From: Alphaproteobacteria bacterium
Lineage (GTDB): Bacteria; Pseudomonadota; Alphaproteobacteria; UBA6615
Assembly (NCBI GenBank): GCA_011087645.1
Contig: JAALLF010000012.1
Coordinates: 1 to 64,000, forward strand
DNA length: 64,000 nucleotides
Reading direction: 5' to 3'
The number at the start of each line of letters is the position of its first letter. Position 1 is the first letter of the stretch. Below are positions 26,148 to 35,351 of the stretch, piece after piece. Made by a program: the position numbers and the translations under genes. The notes under the pieces were generated by a model. The model worked only from the letters and a program-made list of their open reading frames with translations. It was not told the DNA's origin and ran no database searches.

Positions 26148-26420
26148 ATGGTACGCTTATACGTACGCCATCCGGTTAGCGATTATTCAACTTGGCGCAG
26201 CGCCTACGACAGCACAGTTGCATTCCGAACGGACATGAAGGTTATTGGCCAAGCGGTGTACCAAGCGGTCGACGATCCAAACGACGTCACGGTCTGGCAC
26301 GATTTCGAAACGCGCGAGGCGGCGGAAGAATTCGTATCATCGGACAAGCTAAAAAATATCATGAAGGAGGCTGGCATCGCGGGCCCACCGACCATCTGGA
26401 TCGTCAATGAAAGCGGCTGA
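26148..26420 (+). CDS. Small ABM-superfamily-like (dimeric alpha/beta barrel) protein
   Basis: A 90-residue protein with the pattern of antibiotic-biosynthesis-monooxygenase-like ferredoxin folds: RLYVRHPVSDYSTWRSAYD, then VWHDFETREAAEEFVSSDKL and a C-terminal PPTIWIVNE strand. AAGGAGGGG lies directly before the ATG, much better than the in-frame upstream start at 26055. Members act as small monooxygenases or cyclases, or are of unknown role. No linked pathway genes are seen. Confidence 0.7.
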   Translation: MVRLYVRHPVSDYSTWRSAYDSTVAFRTDMKVIGQAVYQAVDDPNDVTVWHDFETREAAEEFVSSDKLKNIMKEAGIAGPPTIWIVNESG

Positions 26421-26436
26421 CCTAAGCCGGCCAGTG

Positions 26437-26808
26437 TCAGCCTGAACGGACCAACAACGCCGCGACAATTTCGGCCCATTCATCGGCGAGCGATAACGTT
26501 GGGAATGGCCGGCCAGCGCGCTTGTACCAGCGTGCCGCGTTATCGTCGTCGCCCTCGACGCGATGCAAATAACCATGAACCCAGCTGCCCGGTTCATCGC
26601 GTTGGCGTTGGACCAAACCGTGCGCAGTGTTCCAGTCCTCGGACATCGAGTCTTCCAAGGCTTTTCGGGCAGGTGTCGCACCAGGCCCGGTCGTTCGCGC
26701 CTCGTACCACAGTGCCTGCAACGCATCATCCAGCCCCACCGGCGGCGCTTCATCGCTCAAAGTGGCCGTGAAATCGTCGAGCGACAGGTTTGTTGAATCC
26801 GATGCCAT
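26437..26808 (-). CDS. Conserved hypothetical protein
   Basis: A 123-residue, acidic, soluble protein. Its central part (WNTAHGLVQRQRDEPGSWVH, then GYLHRVEGDDDNAARWYKRA) looks like a short helical repeat protein of the kind seen in many alphaproteobacteria. No catalytic motif or signal peptide is visible. It is convergent with the ABM-like gene. Function unknown. Confidence 0.65.
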   Translation of the reverse strand: MASDSTNLSLDDFTATLSDEAPPVGLDDALQALWYEARTTGPGATPARKALEDSMSEDWNTAHGLVQRQRDEPGSWVHGYLHRVEGDDDNAARWYKRAGRPFPTLSLADEWAEIVAALLVRSG

Positions 26809-26894
26809 CGCAAGCGGAGTCTAACCCAGCACCGCTTGCCCGCAACCCCTTGCAAGCTGATTGTCAGACCGGTTATGACGGCCTCCGCAACCAC

Positions 26895-27353
26895 ATGATC
26901 TCTCGAAATCGAGATAAAACTTTGACACCTCCGCTTCACAATCGATCTTATGTGCTGGTGCTATCGGCATTGCTGGCGGCGTTCTTGCTGCGCGTGCTGG
27001 CGCAATTGATGCAGTTCTATTCCGATGTCGCTTGGCTACCGCCCTTCGAAGCCTGGGCCGCTGGCGGCTTGCCCTACCCGCTGCTGGTCGGCCTGCAGAT
27101 AATTATTATCACCGTCGCCGTGGATGTAATTCGCAAACTGGCGCGCAATGCTCTATCCCCCCAGCGAAAATGGGCGATTTTCTTTTTCGCCGCCGGCGGG
27201 TTGTATTTTATCGCCATGGCAGCTCGTCTCGTCGCCGGGGTGACGATCCTGGCCGACATCCCTTGGTTCGCCGCCAGCCTGCCCTCGGCATTCCATCTGG
27301 TTTTGGCTGGGTTTATCCTCACATTGGGCCGCTACCATTGGTCAAATGCATAG
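26895..27353 (+). CDS. Four-helix membrane protein, DUF2975-like or similar
   Basis: A 152-residue protein with four hydrophobic helices (around residues 18-38, 58-78, 93-113 and 125-147), e.g. YVLVLSALLAAFLLRVLAQL and LLVGLQIIIITVAVDVIRKL. The start is uncertain: an in-frame ATG lies at 26790, but that would overlap the convergent/divergent gene; 26895 begins close to the first helix. I do not have a firm family; small four-helix integral proteins of this type are often uncharacterised. Confidence 0.5.
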   Translation: MISRNRDKTLTPPLHNRSYVLVLSALLAAFLLRVLAQLMQFYSDVAWLPPFEAWAAGGLPYPLLVGLQIIIITVAVDVIRKLARNALSPQRKWAIFFFAAGGLYFIAMAARLVAGVTILADIPWFAASLPSAFHLVLAGFILTLGRYHWSNA

Positions 27354-27608
27354 CGCCCCATTAACCACCTGTCATTAACCCTGTGACACGAACTCCTTTT
27401 GCTGAGGGAACGATTCCGGTTAGTATGCCTCACCGTCGAACGGAAATTGATGGTAGCGCGGTAACAGTGTTTGGTTAACCGTACGACGTAAATCGGCGCT
27501 GACTTGAGGGGGTCAGCGTCACAGTGGCGCACGGGGCAGGTGCGTTTCACCGGGTTCAACGACTGCCACCATAGGCGTCGGAGAATTGCATACGGAGACT
27601 AAAAGGTT

Positions 27609-27713
27609 ATGAGAGTAAATCTCCTTGGGATGACATTCGGTACCGGTGAAATCATCTTGTTCACTTTCGTCGTTGTTATCGTCACCATGTATTTCATGCA
27701 GAAAGCCCGCTAG
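27609..27713 (+). CDS. 34-residue single-pass membrane micropeptide (candidate)
   Basis: A short ORF with a good ribosome context (GGAGACTAAAAGG ahead of ATG). It encodes MRVNLLGMTFGTGE, then a hydrophobic helix IILFTFVVVIVTMYFM, then QKAR. The polarity (short N-term, helix, basic C-term) fits a small bitopic inner-membrane peptide. It lies 102 bases before the two-component response regulator and could be part of the same leader or a regulator of the sensor kinase. It may also be chance. Confidence 0.4.
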   Translation: MRVNLLGMTFGTGEIILFTFVVVIVTMYFMQKAR

Positions 27714-27815
27714 CCGAGACCTATTTCCCGGGTCAACGCCGCAGCCCGAAAATTCAAAAGCTGTCCCCCAATTACGCGCGCGGGCGCCGCGTCCTGAATT
27801 CCGGATAAGCTGGCA

Positions 27816-28505
27816 ATGCGAATCCTGCTAATTGAAGACGACCCCATGATTGGCGCCGGTCTGGAGCAAGCGTTGCGCGATCAGGCCATGTCGGTCGATT
27901 GGGTGCGCGACGGCGAAGACGGTGAGGCCGCGCTCGACACGGGCGACTACGCCATCGTGCTGCTCGACCTCGGCCTGCCGAGCTTGCCGGGCATGGAAGT
28001 GTTGCGGCTGGTGCGCCAGCGCGGCGACGAGACTCCGCTGCTGATCATCACCGCGCGCGACGATGTGGAAAGCCGTGTGGCGGGGCTCGATTTGGGTGCC
28101 GACGATTTCCTGGTCAAGCCGTTCGAAACCAGCGAACTGCTCGCGCGCATCCGCGCAGTGTTACGCCGCCAAGGCGGATCGGCTGTCTCCACCATCGGCA
28201 ATGGCGCCATCACGTTAAACTTGGACACCCATGAAGCCACCCATGGCGAGACCAGCACCATATTACCGCCGCGCGAATTCGCGCTATTGCATGCCCTCAT
28301 CGAGCGGCCGGGTCGCATATTGTCGCGCCACCAGCTGGAGGAAAAAATCTACGGCTGGGACGAAGAAGTCGAAAGCAACGCCATCGACGTCCTGATCCAT
28401 TACGTCCGCAAGAAATTGGGCAAGGACGTGGTGCGCAATGTGCGCGGCGCCGGTTGGATGGTCGCCAGCTCGGGCGCCTCAACACCAGGGAGCGTTGCGA
28501 AATGA
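27816..28505 (+). CDS. OmpR-family response regulator (QseB/PmrA type)
   Basis: A 229-residue protein with a receiver domain (phosphorylated Asp51 in VLLDLGLP; acidic pocket EDD at 7-9; Lys in LVKPFE) and a C-terminal winged helix (REFALLHALIERPGRILSR, DVLIHYVRKKL). It overlaps the kinase gene by 4 bases (ATGA), so they form a TctD/QseB-QseC-like pair. The adjacent exported Asp-rich gene is the most likely local target. Confidence 0.92.
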   Translation: MRILLIEDDPMIGAGLEQALRDQAMSVDWVRDGEDGEAALDTGDYAIVLLDLGLPSLPGMEVLRLVRQRGDETPLLIITARDDVESRVAGLDLGADDFLVKPFETSELLARIRAVLRRQGGSAVSTIGNGAITLNLDTHEATHGETSTILPPREFALLHALIERPGRILSRHQLEEKIYGWDEEVESNAIDVLIHYVRKKLGKDVVRNVRGAGWMVASSGASTPGSVAK

Positions 28506-29911
28506 TATCGTTCCGCCAGCAACTTTGGCGCTGGCTGCTGGCCCTGCTGACCGCGGTGGGTCTGCTGGCTGGCGCCTCCGCTTTTTGGACTACGCTGCAC
28601 GAGAGCGAGGAATTCCTCGACCGCCAGTTGTTCGAGATCGCCTTAAATATCGCCGCCACCACCGGGACAACCACCGCCTTACCGGAACCCGGCCCGATTA
28701 GTCCACGACCGGCCAACGGCGAGCACAGTGACGGCCACGATGACCAATCGGACACGGAAGTAAGCGAGGACCCGGAAGACGCTATCGCCGTGCAAGTATG
28801 GGCATCGACCGAAACGCCGCTCTACGCCGCGCCAGTGGGGATCGATATTTCTCTCCAAGCCCGGCAGGGATTCGCCGACACAGAAGGCGCAGGCACCGCG
28901 TGGCGCACCTACACACTGATTACACCGGGGCGTATCGTGCAGATCTCACAGCAGACTGTGGCGCGGCGCATATTCGCCGAAAGTGCGGCACTTAATTCAC
29001 TGATCCCGATCGCCGCCCTAATCCCGCTCTCCTGGCTGCTGTTGTGGCTGGTCCTGCGTCGAGTCACCAGGCGCCTGGAATCCTTGGTGACCGCGATCGC
29101 GCACCGCCACATCAACAGCGACACGCCAATCTCCGACAGCGACATGCCGGCCGAACTGGTGCCGCTGGTCGGCGCGGTAAATGATTTGGTCGATCGCTTG
29201 CAGCGCGCGTTAGCGGCACAGAAGCGTTTCGTCTCCGACGCGGCCCACCAACTCCGCACGCCTCTCGCCGCGGTCAAGCTGCAGCTCGGCAATCTCCACC
29301 ACGCAGCGCCAGGCGAGACCGATACCAAGCGACTTGACGATTTGGCCCGCGGCGTCGACCGAGCGGCCAGCCTGACCGATCAGCTCCTCAAGCTGGCGCG
29401 CTACGACGCCGGCGATGCGCGACCAGAATTCGGACGTATCGATGCGACCGCTCTATTGCGCGATTGCATTGCCGATGTGTTGCCGCTTGCCGACCACCGC
29501 CACCTCGACATTGGCCTCGACGCCGATAGTCCTGAGGGGCCCATTCTCATCGAGGGAAACGAAACGGATTTGCGCATTCTCATCGGCAACCTGCTGGATA
29601 ACGCCGTGCGCTATACGCCGCAGGGCGGCGTGATCGATGTCGGACTCACCGTTGCCGGCAGTGGCGAGCATCGGAAGGCAACTGTCGAGATCAGGGATTC
29701 CGGCCCAGGCATTGCCGACGGCGCGATCAGCCAAGTGTTCGATAGGTTCTACCGCGCAAGCGACCCGAACAGCGAGGGCAGTGGTCTCGGCCTGTCGATT
29801 GCCGGGCGTATTGCCACCCTGCACAACACCCACATCGATCTGGAAAACCGTCACGGCAAAAACGGTGACATTGCCGGTCTGAACGCGCGCATCGCCTTCG
29901 TCGCGGGTTAA
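28502..29911 (+). CDS. QseC-type membrane sensor histidine kinase
   Basis: A 469-residue kinase with two transmembrane helices (about 9-29 and 163-186), an intervening periplasmic sensor (about 30-162), a HAMP linker, HisKA with His249 (VSDAAHQLRTPLAAV) and a HATPase (DSGPGI, GSGLGLSI). The sensor contains an unusual acidic/His stretch near residues 74-93 (EHSDGHDDQSDTEVSED), which could bind cations. It is coupled to the response regulator by a 4-base overlap. In E. coli, QseC/PmrB-type kinases detect signals in this periplasmic part. Confidence 0.9.
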   Translation: MISFRQQLWRWLLALLTAVGLLAGASAFWTTLHESEEFLDRQLFEIALNIAATTGTTTALPEPGPISPRPANGEHSDGHDDQSDTEVSEDPEDAIAVQVWASTETPLYAAPVGIDISLQARQGFADTEGAGTAWRTYTLITPGRIVQISQQTVARRIFAESAALNSLIPIAALIPLSWLLLWLVLRRVTRRLESLVTAIAHRHINSDTPISDSDMPAELVPLVGAVNDLVDRLQRALAAQKRFVSDAAHQLRTPLAAVKLQLGNLHHAAPGETDTKRLDDLARGVDRAASLTDQLLKLARYDAGDARPEFGRIDATALLRDCIADVLPLADHRHLDIGLDADSPEGPILIEGNETDLRILIGNLLDNAVRYTPQGGVIDVGLTVAGSGEHRKATVEIRDSGPGIADGAISQVFDRFYRASDPNSEGSGLGLSIAGRIATLHNTHIDLENRHGKNGDIAGLNARIAFVAG

Positions 29912-30062
29912 TACTGCCGCGATGACAGGATCCGGTTGAATCCGGAATCGGCCCTAATTCTCCCCCTCTAATTCTGCTCTAAGTCTCACACGCTAACGTG
30001 GCTCCACTACGGACGGCATGTGCCGCCGTGGCCAACCGAGTTTTCATCAATAGGAGCCCCTA

Positions 30063-30908
30063 ATGCAAAAATCCCTGAAAATTCTAGCCCAATCGACAGC
30101 AGTTGCCGCTCTCATGGGCGCGACTCTAGCTGCCGTCGCCCCCACGGGGGCCGCCCAGGAATACGACCCTCAGATCAACCCCGCCGACTTCTCCGCCACC
30201 ATCACCAACCCGCTGTTTAATTGGCCAATTGGCAAACGCACCATTCTCGAGGCCAATACAGAGGAAGGTGAAGAACGTATCGAAATCACCATCACTGGCG
30301 AGACCAAACAAATTATGGGCATCACGGCCCTGGTCTATCGCGACCGCGCCTTTCTCAACGGCCAACTCATTGAGGATACCCGCGACTATATTGCTCAGGA
30401 TAAGCAAGGAAACGTTTGGTACTTCGGCGAAGACGTCAACAATTTCGAGAACGGCAAACTGGCCGATCATGACGGCACATGGATTGCCGGTGTCGATGGC
30501 GCCAAACCGGGTATTTGGTTTCCCGCCAACCCCCAGATTGGCGATGAATACCGCCAGGAATTTTATAAAGGGTTCGCCGAGGACATGGTGGAAGTATTGG
30601 CGGTCAACCAAACGGTTACCACCAAGCTCGGCACCTTCGAGGGGTGCGTACAAACTTTCGACTGGACCCCGCTCGACCCTGAATCCCGTGAGCACAAATT
30701 TTACTGCGCCGCGCCCGGCGGTGTCGCCTTGATCACCAATTTGACGACCGGCGAGCGCGAAGAGCTGGCCCAGCTGCGATTGGATGGTCCCACCGCAAGC
30801 CATGATGACGACGATGGGGGTCAGGACGATGATCACGACGATAAAGACGATGACTATGACGATGACGATGACGAAACGGACGATGACGACGACAAAGACG
30901 ACGACTAA
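30063..30908 (+). CDS. Exported protein with an Asp-rich C-terminal tail
   Basis: A 281-residue protein with a signal peptide (about 1-32), a globular part of roughly 215 residues (ITNPLFNWPIGKRTILEANT, VYRDRAFLNGQLIEDTRDY, NVWYFGEDVNNFENG), then a low-complexity tail of about 35 residues made mostly of Asp with a few Lys, His, Tyr (e.g. DDKDDDYDDDDDETDDDDD). Such tails bind calcium or other cations in known proteins. The body resembles a family of secreted hypothetical proteins found in diverse bacteria. It directly follows the two-component genes, so it may be regulated by them. A hairpin at 30983-31014 follows. Confidence 0.75.
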   Translation: MQKSLKILAQSTAVAALMGATLAAVAPTGAAQEYDPQINPADFSATITNPLFNWPIGKRTILEANTEEGEERIEITITGETKQIMGITALVYRDRAFLNGQLIEDTRDYIAQDKQGNVWYFGEDVNNFENGKLADHDGTWIAGVDGAKPGIWFPANPQIGDEYRQEFYKGFAEDMVEVLAVNQTVTTKLGTFEGCVQTFDWTPLDPESREHKFYCAAPGGVALITNLTTGEREELAQLRLDGPTASHDDDDGGQDDDHDDKDDDYDDDDDETDDDDDKDDD

Positions 30909-31254
30909 GTGAATAGTCGTTCGAATCGGCAGATGTGCTGGATTCAAGGTTACAGGGACCACCTAAATCCACATATCGCCGTTTGGTGCTGGCCTCCCCT
31001 TAAGCCGGCACCAAGCATCGCCCGAGCGAAATTCTAAATCTGAACTGCGAACTGCGCCCTTGCCACCGCGAGGTTTTGCGCCCAGCAGCCAGCGGGGCAG
31101 ATTTAGCACCGCTCGGGCGAGCCACATGTCGGCGGGGGTGCTGACCCTTCCCCGCCGACATTCTATCCCATCCTGCCAACACCGTGCTCGACCGCCTCTC
31201 CGCGATCGCCTAACCTCCCGGCGCGGCGAGGACCGTGTTTCAGGGGGAATGGAA
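30909..31254. other. Intergenic region with one strong hairpin
   Basis: 346 bases without a gene. The 11-bp stem TTGGTGCTGGC (30983-30993) / GCCGGCACCAA (31004-31014), with one T-G wobble, sits 75 bases after the Asp-rich gene and may end its transcript, though no U tract follows. The remainder should contain the promoter of the dehydrogenase gene; AGGGGGA at 31241-31247 is its ribosome site. Confidence 0.5.
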
Positions 31255-32310
31255 ATGACAACTTATTCAATCTGCGTGCTACCAGGCGACGGCATTGGGC
31301 CTGAAGTGACCGATTGCGCGCGCCAAGTGCTCAACACGCTGGCGTCGGGCGCCGGTCCCAGCTTCACCTACGATACCCACCCGGCCGGTCACGGTACCTT
31401 TCTCAGCGACGGGCACGCCATGCCGGAAACGTCTCTCGATGCTGCCAAGGCAGCCGATGCGGTGTTGCTCGGCGCCATGGACGTGGCGCAGATACCGCCC
31501 GGCGGCGGCGACCCGCTGGGCGACATGCGCAAAGGCCTGGAGGTCGGCGCCAGCATCCGCCCATCACGCGCCATCGCCGGCGTCGCCTCGCCGTCCGACG
31601 ACATCGACTGTGTGGTGGTGCGCGAGGTGACCGAGGGTCTGTATTCACGCATCGAATATCAGGTCGACGCCGACGCCGCCTGCGCGGTGCGCGTGATCAC
31701 CCGCGCCGCTTCGACCAAGACCGCACGCTTGGCCTTCGAACAAGCGACCGCCCGACAAAACGCCCCCAACCCGACCCATATAAAGGGCCGCGTGACGGCG
31801 GTGCACAAGATCGGCGTGCTCAAGCTGACTGACGGGCTGTTTCTCGAAGCGGCCGAAACGGTGGCCCGCGATTATCCCGACATCGAGTTCGAGACCCGCA
31901 ATATCGACGCTTGCGCCATGGAGATGGTGCGCGAGCCGGAGCATTTCGATGTCATCCTGGCGACCAACGCTTTCGGCGATATTTTGTCGGATATCGGCGC
32001 CGGGCTCGCCGCGGGCTTAGGCCTGGCCTCCTCGGGCTGTATCGGCGAGCGTTGGGCCTATTTCGAACCAGTGCACGGCACCGCGCCGGACATCGCCGGC
32101 AAAGGCGTCGCCAACCCCTGCGCGACCATTTTGAGCGCCGCCATGATGGTGCGTCATCTGGGTGAGACCGCCAGCGCCGACTCCATCGAAGGCGCCGTCG
32201 CCGACGTGCTCGCCGCTGGCGACGTGCGCACCGGTGATCTCGGCGGCAACGCCACCAGCGCTGAAATGACCGACGCGATTATTGCGGCGCTGCAAGCGCG
32301 GATAGGTTAG
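31255..32310 (+). CDS. Isocitrate/isopropylmalate dehydrogenase family protein
   Basis: A 351-residue NAD-dependent beta-decarboxylating dehydrogenase. Visible: the N-terminal PGDGIGPEVTD, substrate-binding EVTEGLYS and YSRIEY, HKIGVLKLTDGLF, NAFGDILSDIGAGLAAG (metal-binding Asps), and EPVHGTAPDIAGKGVANP. Family members oxidise isocitrate, 3-isopropylmalate, homoisocitrate or tartrate. Substrate cannot be set from sequence; it is not next to leucine biosynthesis genes. The second ATG (31255) is preferred over 31249 for spacing to AGGGGGA. Its stop overlaps the stop of the convergent acyl-CoA dehydrogenase (32307-32310). Confidence 0.88.
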   Translation: MTTYSICVLPGDGIGPEVTDCARQVLNTLASGAGPSFTYDTHPAGHGTFLSDGHAMPETSLDAAKAADAVLLGAMDVAQIPPGGGDPLGDMRKGLEVGASIRPSRAIAGVASPSDDIDCVVVREVTEGLYSRIEYQVDADAACAVRVITRAASTKTARLAFEQATARQNAPNPTHIKGRVTAVHKIGVLKLTDGLFLEAAETVARDYPDIEFETRNIDACAMEMVREPEHFDVILATNAFGDILSDIGAGLAAGLGLASSGCIGERWAYFEPVHGTAPDIAGKGVANPCATILSAAMMVRHLGETASADSIEGAVADVLAAGDVRTGDLGGNATSAEMTDAIIAALQARIG

Positions 32311-33491
32311 CGGACGATACGGCCGGCCACTTTGAGCCTCTGTACGGAATCGCCAGCCAGGTGGCACCATATAAAGGCGTCGCGGGCCAGCTTATCGGCA
32401 CCGCGATCCATCGGACCACCGGCATAATCGTGAATATCCATGTTGAGGTCGGTGACTTCTCGCAACGTGTCGGTCGACAGGTTCATCGCCAAACCGGCAT
32501 TGGTCGTGTGCATCTTCTGATCGTGCTCCCACGCCACCCGCATCACATAAGAGCGCAGCGCTTCGGTCAGCATGTTCATGCGGCCGATCTTCAAGCGTAT
32601 CAGTTGCTGATCGGCGAGCGGTTGGCCCCCGGACATATGGGCGCGCGCGAAGGTTAGCGCCTGCTCACACGCGGCGTCGCAAATCCCCAGCCCGTTGGCC
32701 GCAAGCTCCAGATCGCCGAACATGTCACCCGAGCTGTCCCCATCGCCCCGGCGCAAGGCGCCGTCGGTCTCGCCGATCTGGTTGGCGACCGGCACTCGGG
32801 CGTTCTCGAAGACCATTTCACCGTTCTGGTAAAAGCGCCAACCGCTTTTGTTGTACACCTTGCCACGGCTGAAACCCGGCGTGTCTTCTGGCACCAGCAG
32901 CATGGTGGTGCCATCGGTGAACGGTACCGAGAAGTCGGTGCGAACGAGCAAAAAAAACAGCTTGGCGATATTACCGTTGGCAATGAACTGCTTTTCACCG
33001 TTCAGCACCCAGTCGTCGCCGTCTCGTTCAGCGCGCAGGCGCACCCCCGCCTTGAGATCGCCGGCCGGCGGCAGGCGATTGTCCGAACCGCTATTGGCCT
33101 CGGTCTGGCCCGAGCCCAGCACAAACGTATCGTCCTCGAGAAACCGCGGGAGAAACCGCTCGCGCTGCTCGTCGGTGCAGGCGGCAGCGATCAGATGGCT
33201 CCACTTCCAGCACTGGCTGAAGGTCTTGGAGGCGGCGCTATCGGCCTTGGCCATCTCGGTCATCACCAGGGCTTGGGTGACATAGTCGATGCCATGGCCA
33301 CCGCGTTCCTGGGACACCACGGCGGTGCGAAAGCCAAGCTTCGAGCCCTTCTTGATGAGCTCCCAGTCGATGGTTTGCGCCGGGTCGGCGATGGCGTCGC
33401 GTTTCAGCGAGATCGGCCGAATTTCTTCATCGGCGAATTTGCGCGCCTTCATCTGCCAGGCGATTTGTTCTTCGTTTAGGGAAAAATCCAT
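32307..33491 (-). CDS. Acyl-CoA dehydrogenase family protein
   Basis: A 394-residue FAD enzyme with the N-terminal helical domain (MDFSLNEEQIAWQMKARKFA), the middle beta domain (GSGQTEANSGSDN, WVLNGEKQFIANG), and the C-terminal helical bundle ending WCHLAGDSVQRLKVAGRI. It oxidises the alpha-beta bond of acyl-CoA thioesters in fatty-acid or amino-acid breakdown. It is the second gene of a two-gene operon; a second acyl-CoA dehydrogenase begins 34 bases upstream. Start ATG at 33491 has a GGAA site; the open frame extends upstream. The exact chain-length specificity is unknown. Confidence 0.9.
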   Translation of the reverse strand: MDFSLNEEQIAWQMKARKFADEEIRPISLKRDAIADPAQTIDWELIKKGSKLGFRTAVVSQERGGHGIDYVTQALVMTEMAKADSAASKTFSQCWKWSHLIAAACTDEQRERFLPRFLEDDTFVLGSGQTEANSGSDNRLPPAGDLKAGVRLRAERDGDDWVLNGEKQFIANGNIAKLFFLLVRTDFSVPFTDGTTMLLVPEDTPGFSRGKVYNKSGWRFYQNGEMVFENARVPVANQIGETDGALRRGDGDSSGDMFGDLELAANGLGICDAACEQALTFARAHMSGGQPLADQQLIRLKIGRMNMLTEALRSYVMRVAWEHDQKMHTTNAGLAMNLSTDTLREVTDLNMDIHDYAGGPMDRGADKLARDAFIWCHLAGDSVQRLKVAGRIVR

Positions 33492-33525
33492 TGTCTGTTC
33501 CTTAGGATCGTACAGCGGGTGGCGG

Positions 33526-34731
33526 TCAGGACGAATAGCCGGCGATAATCTCGGCAATCCCCAGCTTGGCGTCGTTGGCGCCGTTGCCCGAATGGAGGGC
33601 CAACCGCGTATCGTGGATATATTTTTGCATCGGCATATCGCGCATCACGCCCATGGCGCCAAAACATTCCGCCGCATCCTGGGCTGCCCGGTGCAGCATC
33701 TCGCCAGTCGCCACTTGGGCAATGGTCGCATGGGGCAAATCGGCGAGGCTGCCATCGGTGACCGCGTCCGGATGATCGGCCGCCCAAGCAGCCTGCCAGA
33801 TAATGGCGCGGGCGGTCTCCAGGCTGACCGCGATGCCGGCCAGTTTCTCGCCGATCGCCTGATGTTCGACGATCGGCCGGCTGCCCTGGACGCGGAGCTT
33901 GGCGTAGTCGAGCGCCGCTTCAAACGCCGCCCGGGCGACGCCGAGATTGATCGCGTTGGCGACTGGACTGCCAGCCAGCCCATGAACCAGGCCGGCATCG
34001 TCAGCCGTCAACAGATTCTCCGCCGGCACCCGGCAATCGCTGAACGCCACATCACCGCATGACCCGTGGTACCAACCACCGTCCCGCTCGATTTCCTGCA
34101 CGCTCAGCCCCGGCGCGTCGCTAGGCACTAGCAACAACGCGGTGCCGGTTTCGGTCGCCTCAGTGGCGGCGACCACCACTAACAGCTTGGCGAGCGGCGC
34201 GTTGGCAATCCGGCTCTTGGCGCCGTTAATCACCCAGTCGCCGTCGGCCGTCGGCATGGCCGTAGTCACGAACGGCGCAGCGCCCTCGCGCGGGCGGTGA
34301 TAATTCACTCCCAGCGCCGTCTCTGTATCGGATTCTCCAAGCGCCAATGCCAGGTGGTAACCGCTATCGTCGAGCAACGCCGGTAGGAAGCGCGCGCACT
34401 GAGCGTCGTCCATCAGCCGGCCGAATACCGTGCCGCCCAGGGCTGCGGTCTCCATCAACACCGATGCCACGTCGACATCCCCAACACCGAGCTCCTCGGC
34501 GACCAGGCAACAGGTCAGCGTATCGGCGTCGGCGCCGCCAGCCGCCTCGGACAGCGCAAGCGTGCGCAGGCCCAGCGCCGCACCCCGGTCGACAAGCTCG
34601 AGGGGCAGCGGCGGATCGAACGGCTCAAGCCGCTCGGGCAACCGCGCGACCGGCGCAATTTCGGTGGTGACGAAATCGCACACCGTGTCGCGAATGGCGA
34701 GTTGTTCCTCGCTCAGATGAAGATCGTACAT
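33526..34731 (-). CDS. Acyl-CoA dehydrogenase family protein, first gene of the pair
   Basis: A 401-residue protein with acyl-CoA dehydrogenase organisation (LHLSEEQLAIRDTVCDFV, LGVGDVDVASVLMET, WVINGAKSRIANAPLAK, C-terminal GAMGVMRDMPMQKYIHDTRL). It differs from its neighbour and probably forms a heteromer or a tandem pair, as seen for steroid- and acyl-side-chain dehydrogenases of heteromeric type in actinobacteria and some proteobacteria. No catalytic Glu can be assigned with certainty by eye. It is transcribed leftward, with the second dehydrogenase 34 bases downstream. Confidence 0.87.
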   Translation of the reverse strand: MYDLHLSEEQLAIRDTVCDFVTTEIAPVARLPERLEPFDPPLPLELVDRGAALGLRTLALSEAAGGADADTLTCCLVAEELGVGDVDVASVLMETAALGGTVFGRLMDDAQCARFLPALLDDSGYHLALALGESDTETALGVNYHRPREGAAPFVTTAMPTADGDWVINGAKSRIANAPLAKLLVVVAATEATETGTALLLVPSDAPGLSVQEIERDGGWYHGSCGDVAFSDCRVPAENLLTADDAGLVHGLAGSPVANAINLGVARAAFEAALDYAKLRVQGSRPIVEHQAIGEKLAGIAVSLETARAIIWQAAWAADHPDAVTDGSLADLPHATIAQVATGEMLHRAAQDAAECFGAMGVMRDMPMQKYIHDTRLALHSGNGANDAKLGIAEIIAGYSS

Positions 34732-34861
34732 GGCGTTTTAGCTCTTGGTTCTTAAAATACGCCGCGGACAATAGTCGAAACGACGGCCCGCGTAGAGTCA
34801 TGCTTGCACGAGCCGGCAAATTTTCATGAGTGCCGGTGCGGATAGTGGTAATCTCACCGAC

Positions 34862-35326
34862 ATGAAATGCCGCGTCCTGGTCTTGCTGTATGCGCTGTTG
34901 TCTCTACCGGTGACAGCTTCGGCCGCCGCGCTGGCGCAAACCGCTGAGCCCGACCCCGCAGCCCATGCCGCCACCTTCCGCACGGTGATTGAAGCCCAGA
35001 TGGCGGCGTTCGCCCGCGACGACGGCGCCGCCGCTTTCGCCTTCGCTGCGCCGGAGATCCAGCGCCTGTTCGCCACGCCCGAGCGTTTCATGGCGATGGT
35101 GCGCACCGGCTTCCAACCGGTCTACCGGCCGACCAACGTAGCCTTCGAAACGCCGATCCGCGTGCCCGCCCCCGACGGTGCAGGCAACGCATTAGCCCAA
35201 CCGGTCCGCGTCACCGGCCCCGACGGCAAGCCCGTGCTGGCGATGTATCATATGGCGCAACAGCCCGATGGCTCTTGGCGGATCGCGGGGGTGGTATTAC
35301 GAGCGCTGGAGGAGCGGGAGGGGTAA
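34862..35326 (+). CDS. DUF4864 exported protein
   Basis: A 154-residue protein with a signal peptide (MKCRVLVLLYALLSLPVTAS) and the DUF4864 domain (RTVIEAQMAAFARDDGAAAF, LFATPERFMAMVRTGFQPVY, MAQQPDGSWRIAGVVL). DUF4864 proteins are small periplasmic alphaproteobacterial proteins of unknown role with an NTF2-like fold. The ATG at 34862 is preferred to the one at 34826 because it begins the signal peptide directly. It is divergent from the acyl-CoA dehydrogenase pair. Confidence 0.83.
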   Translation: MKCRVLVLLYALLSLPVTASAAALAQTAEPDPAAHAATFRTVIEAQMAAFARDDGAAAFAFAAPEIQRLFATPERFMAMVRTGFQPVYRPTNVAFETPIRVPAPDGAGNALAQPVRVTGPDGKPVLAMYHMAQQPDGSWRIAGVVLRALEEREG

Positions 35327-35351
35327 TACTGTTTGGAAACGAGCCAAAAAC

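Noticed and set aside
30126..30962. 278-residue open frame antisense to the Asp-rich gene
   Set aside because: The long Val/Ile runs are just the complement of GAC/GAT Asp codons.
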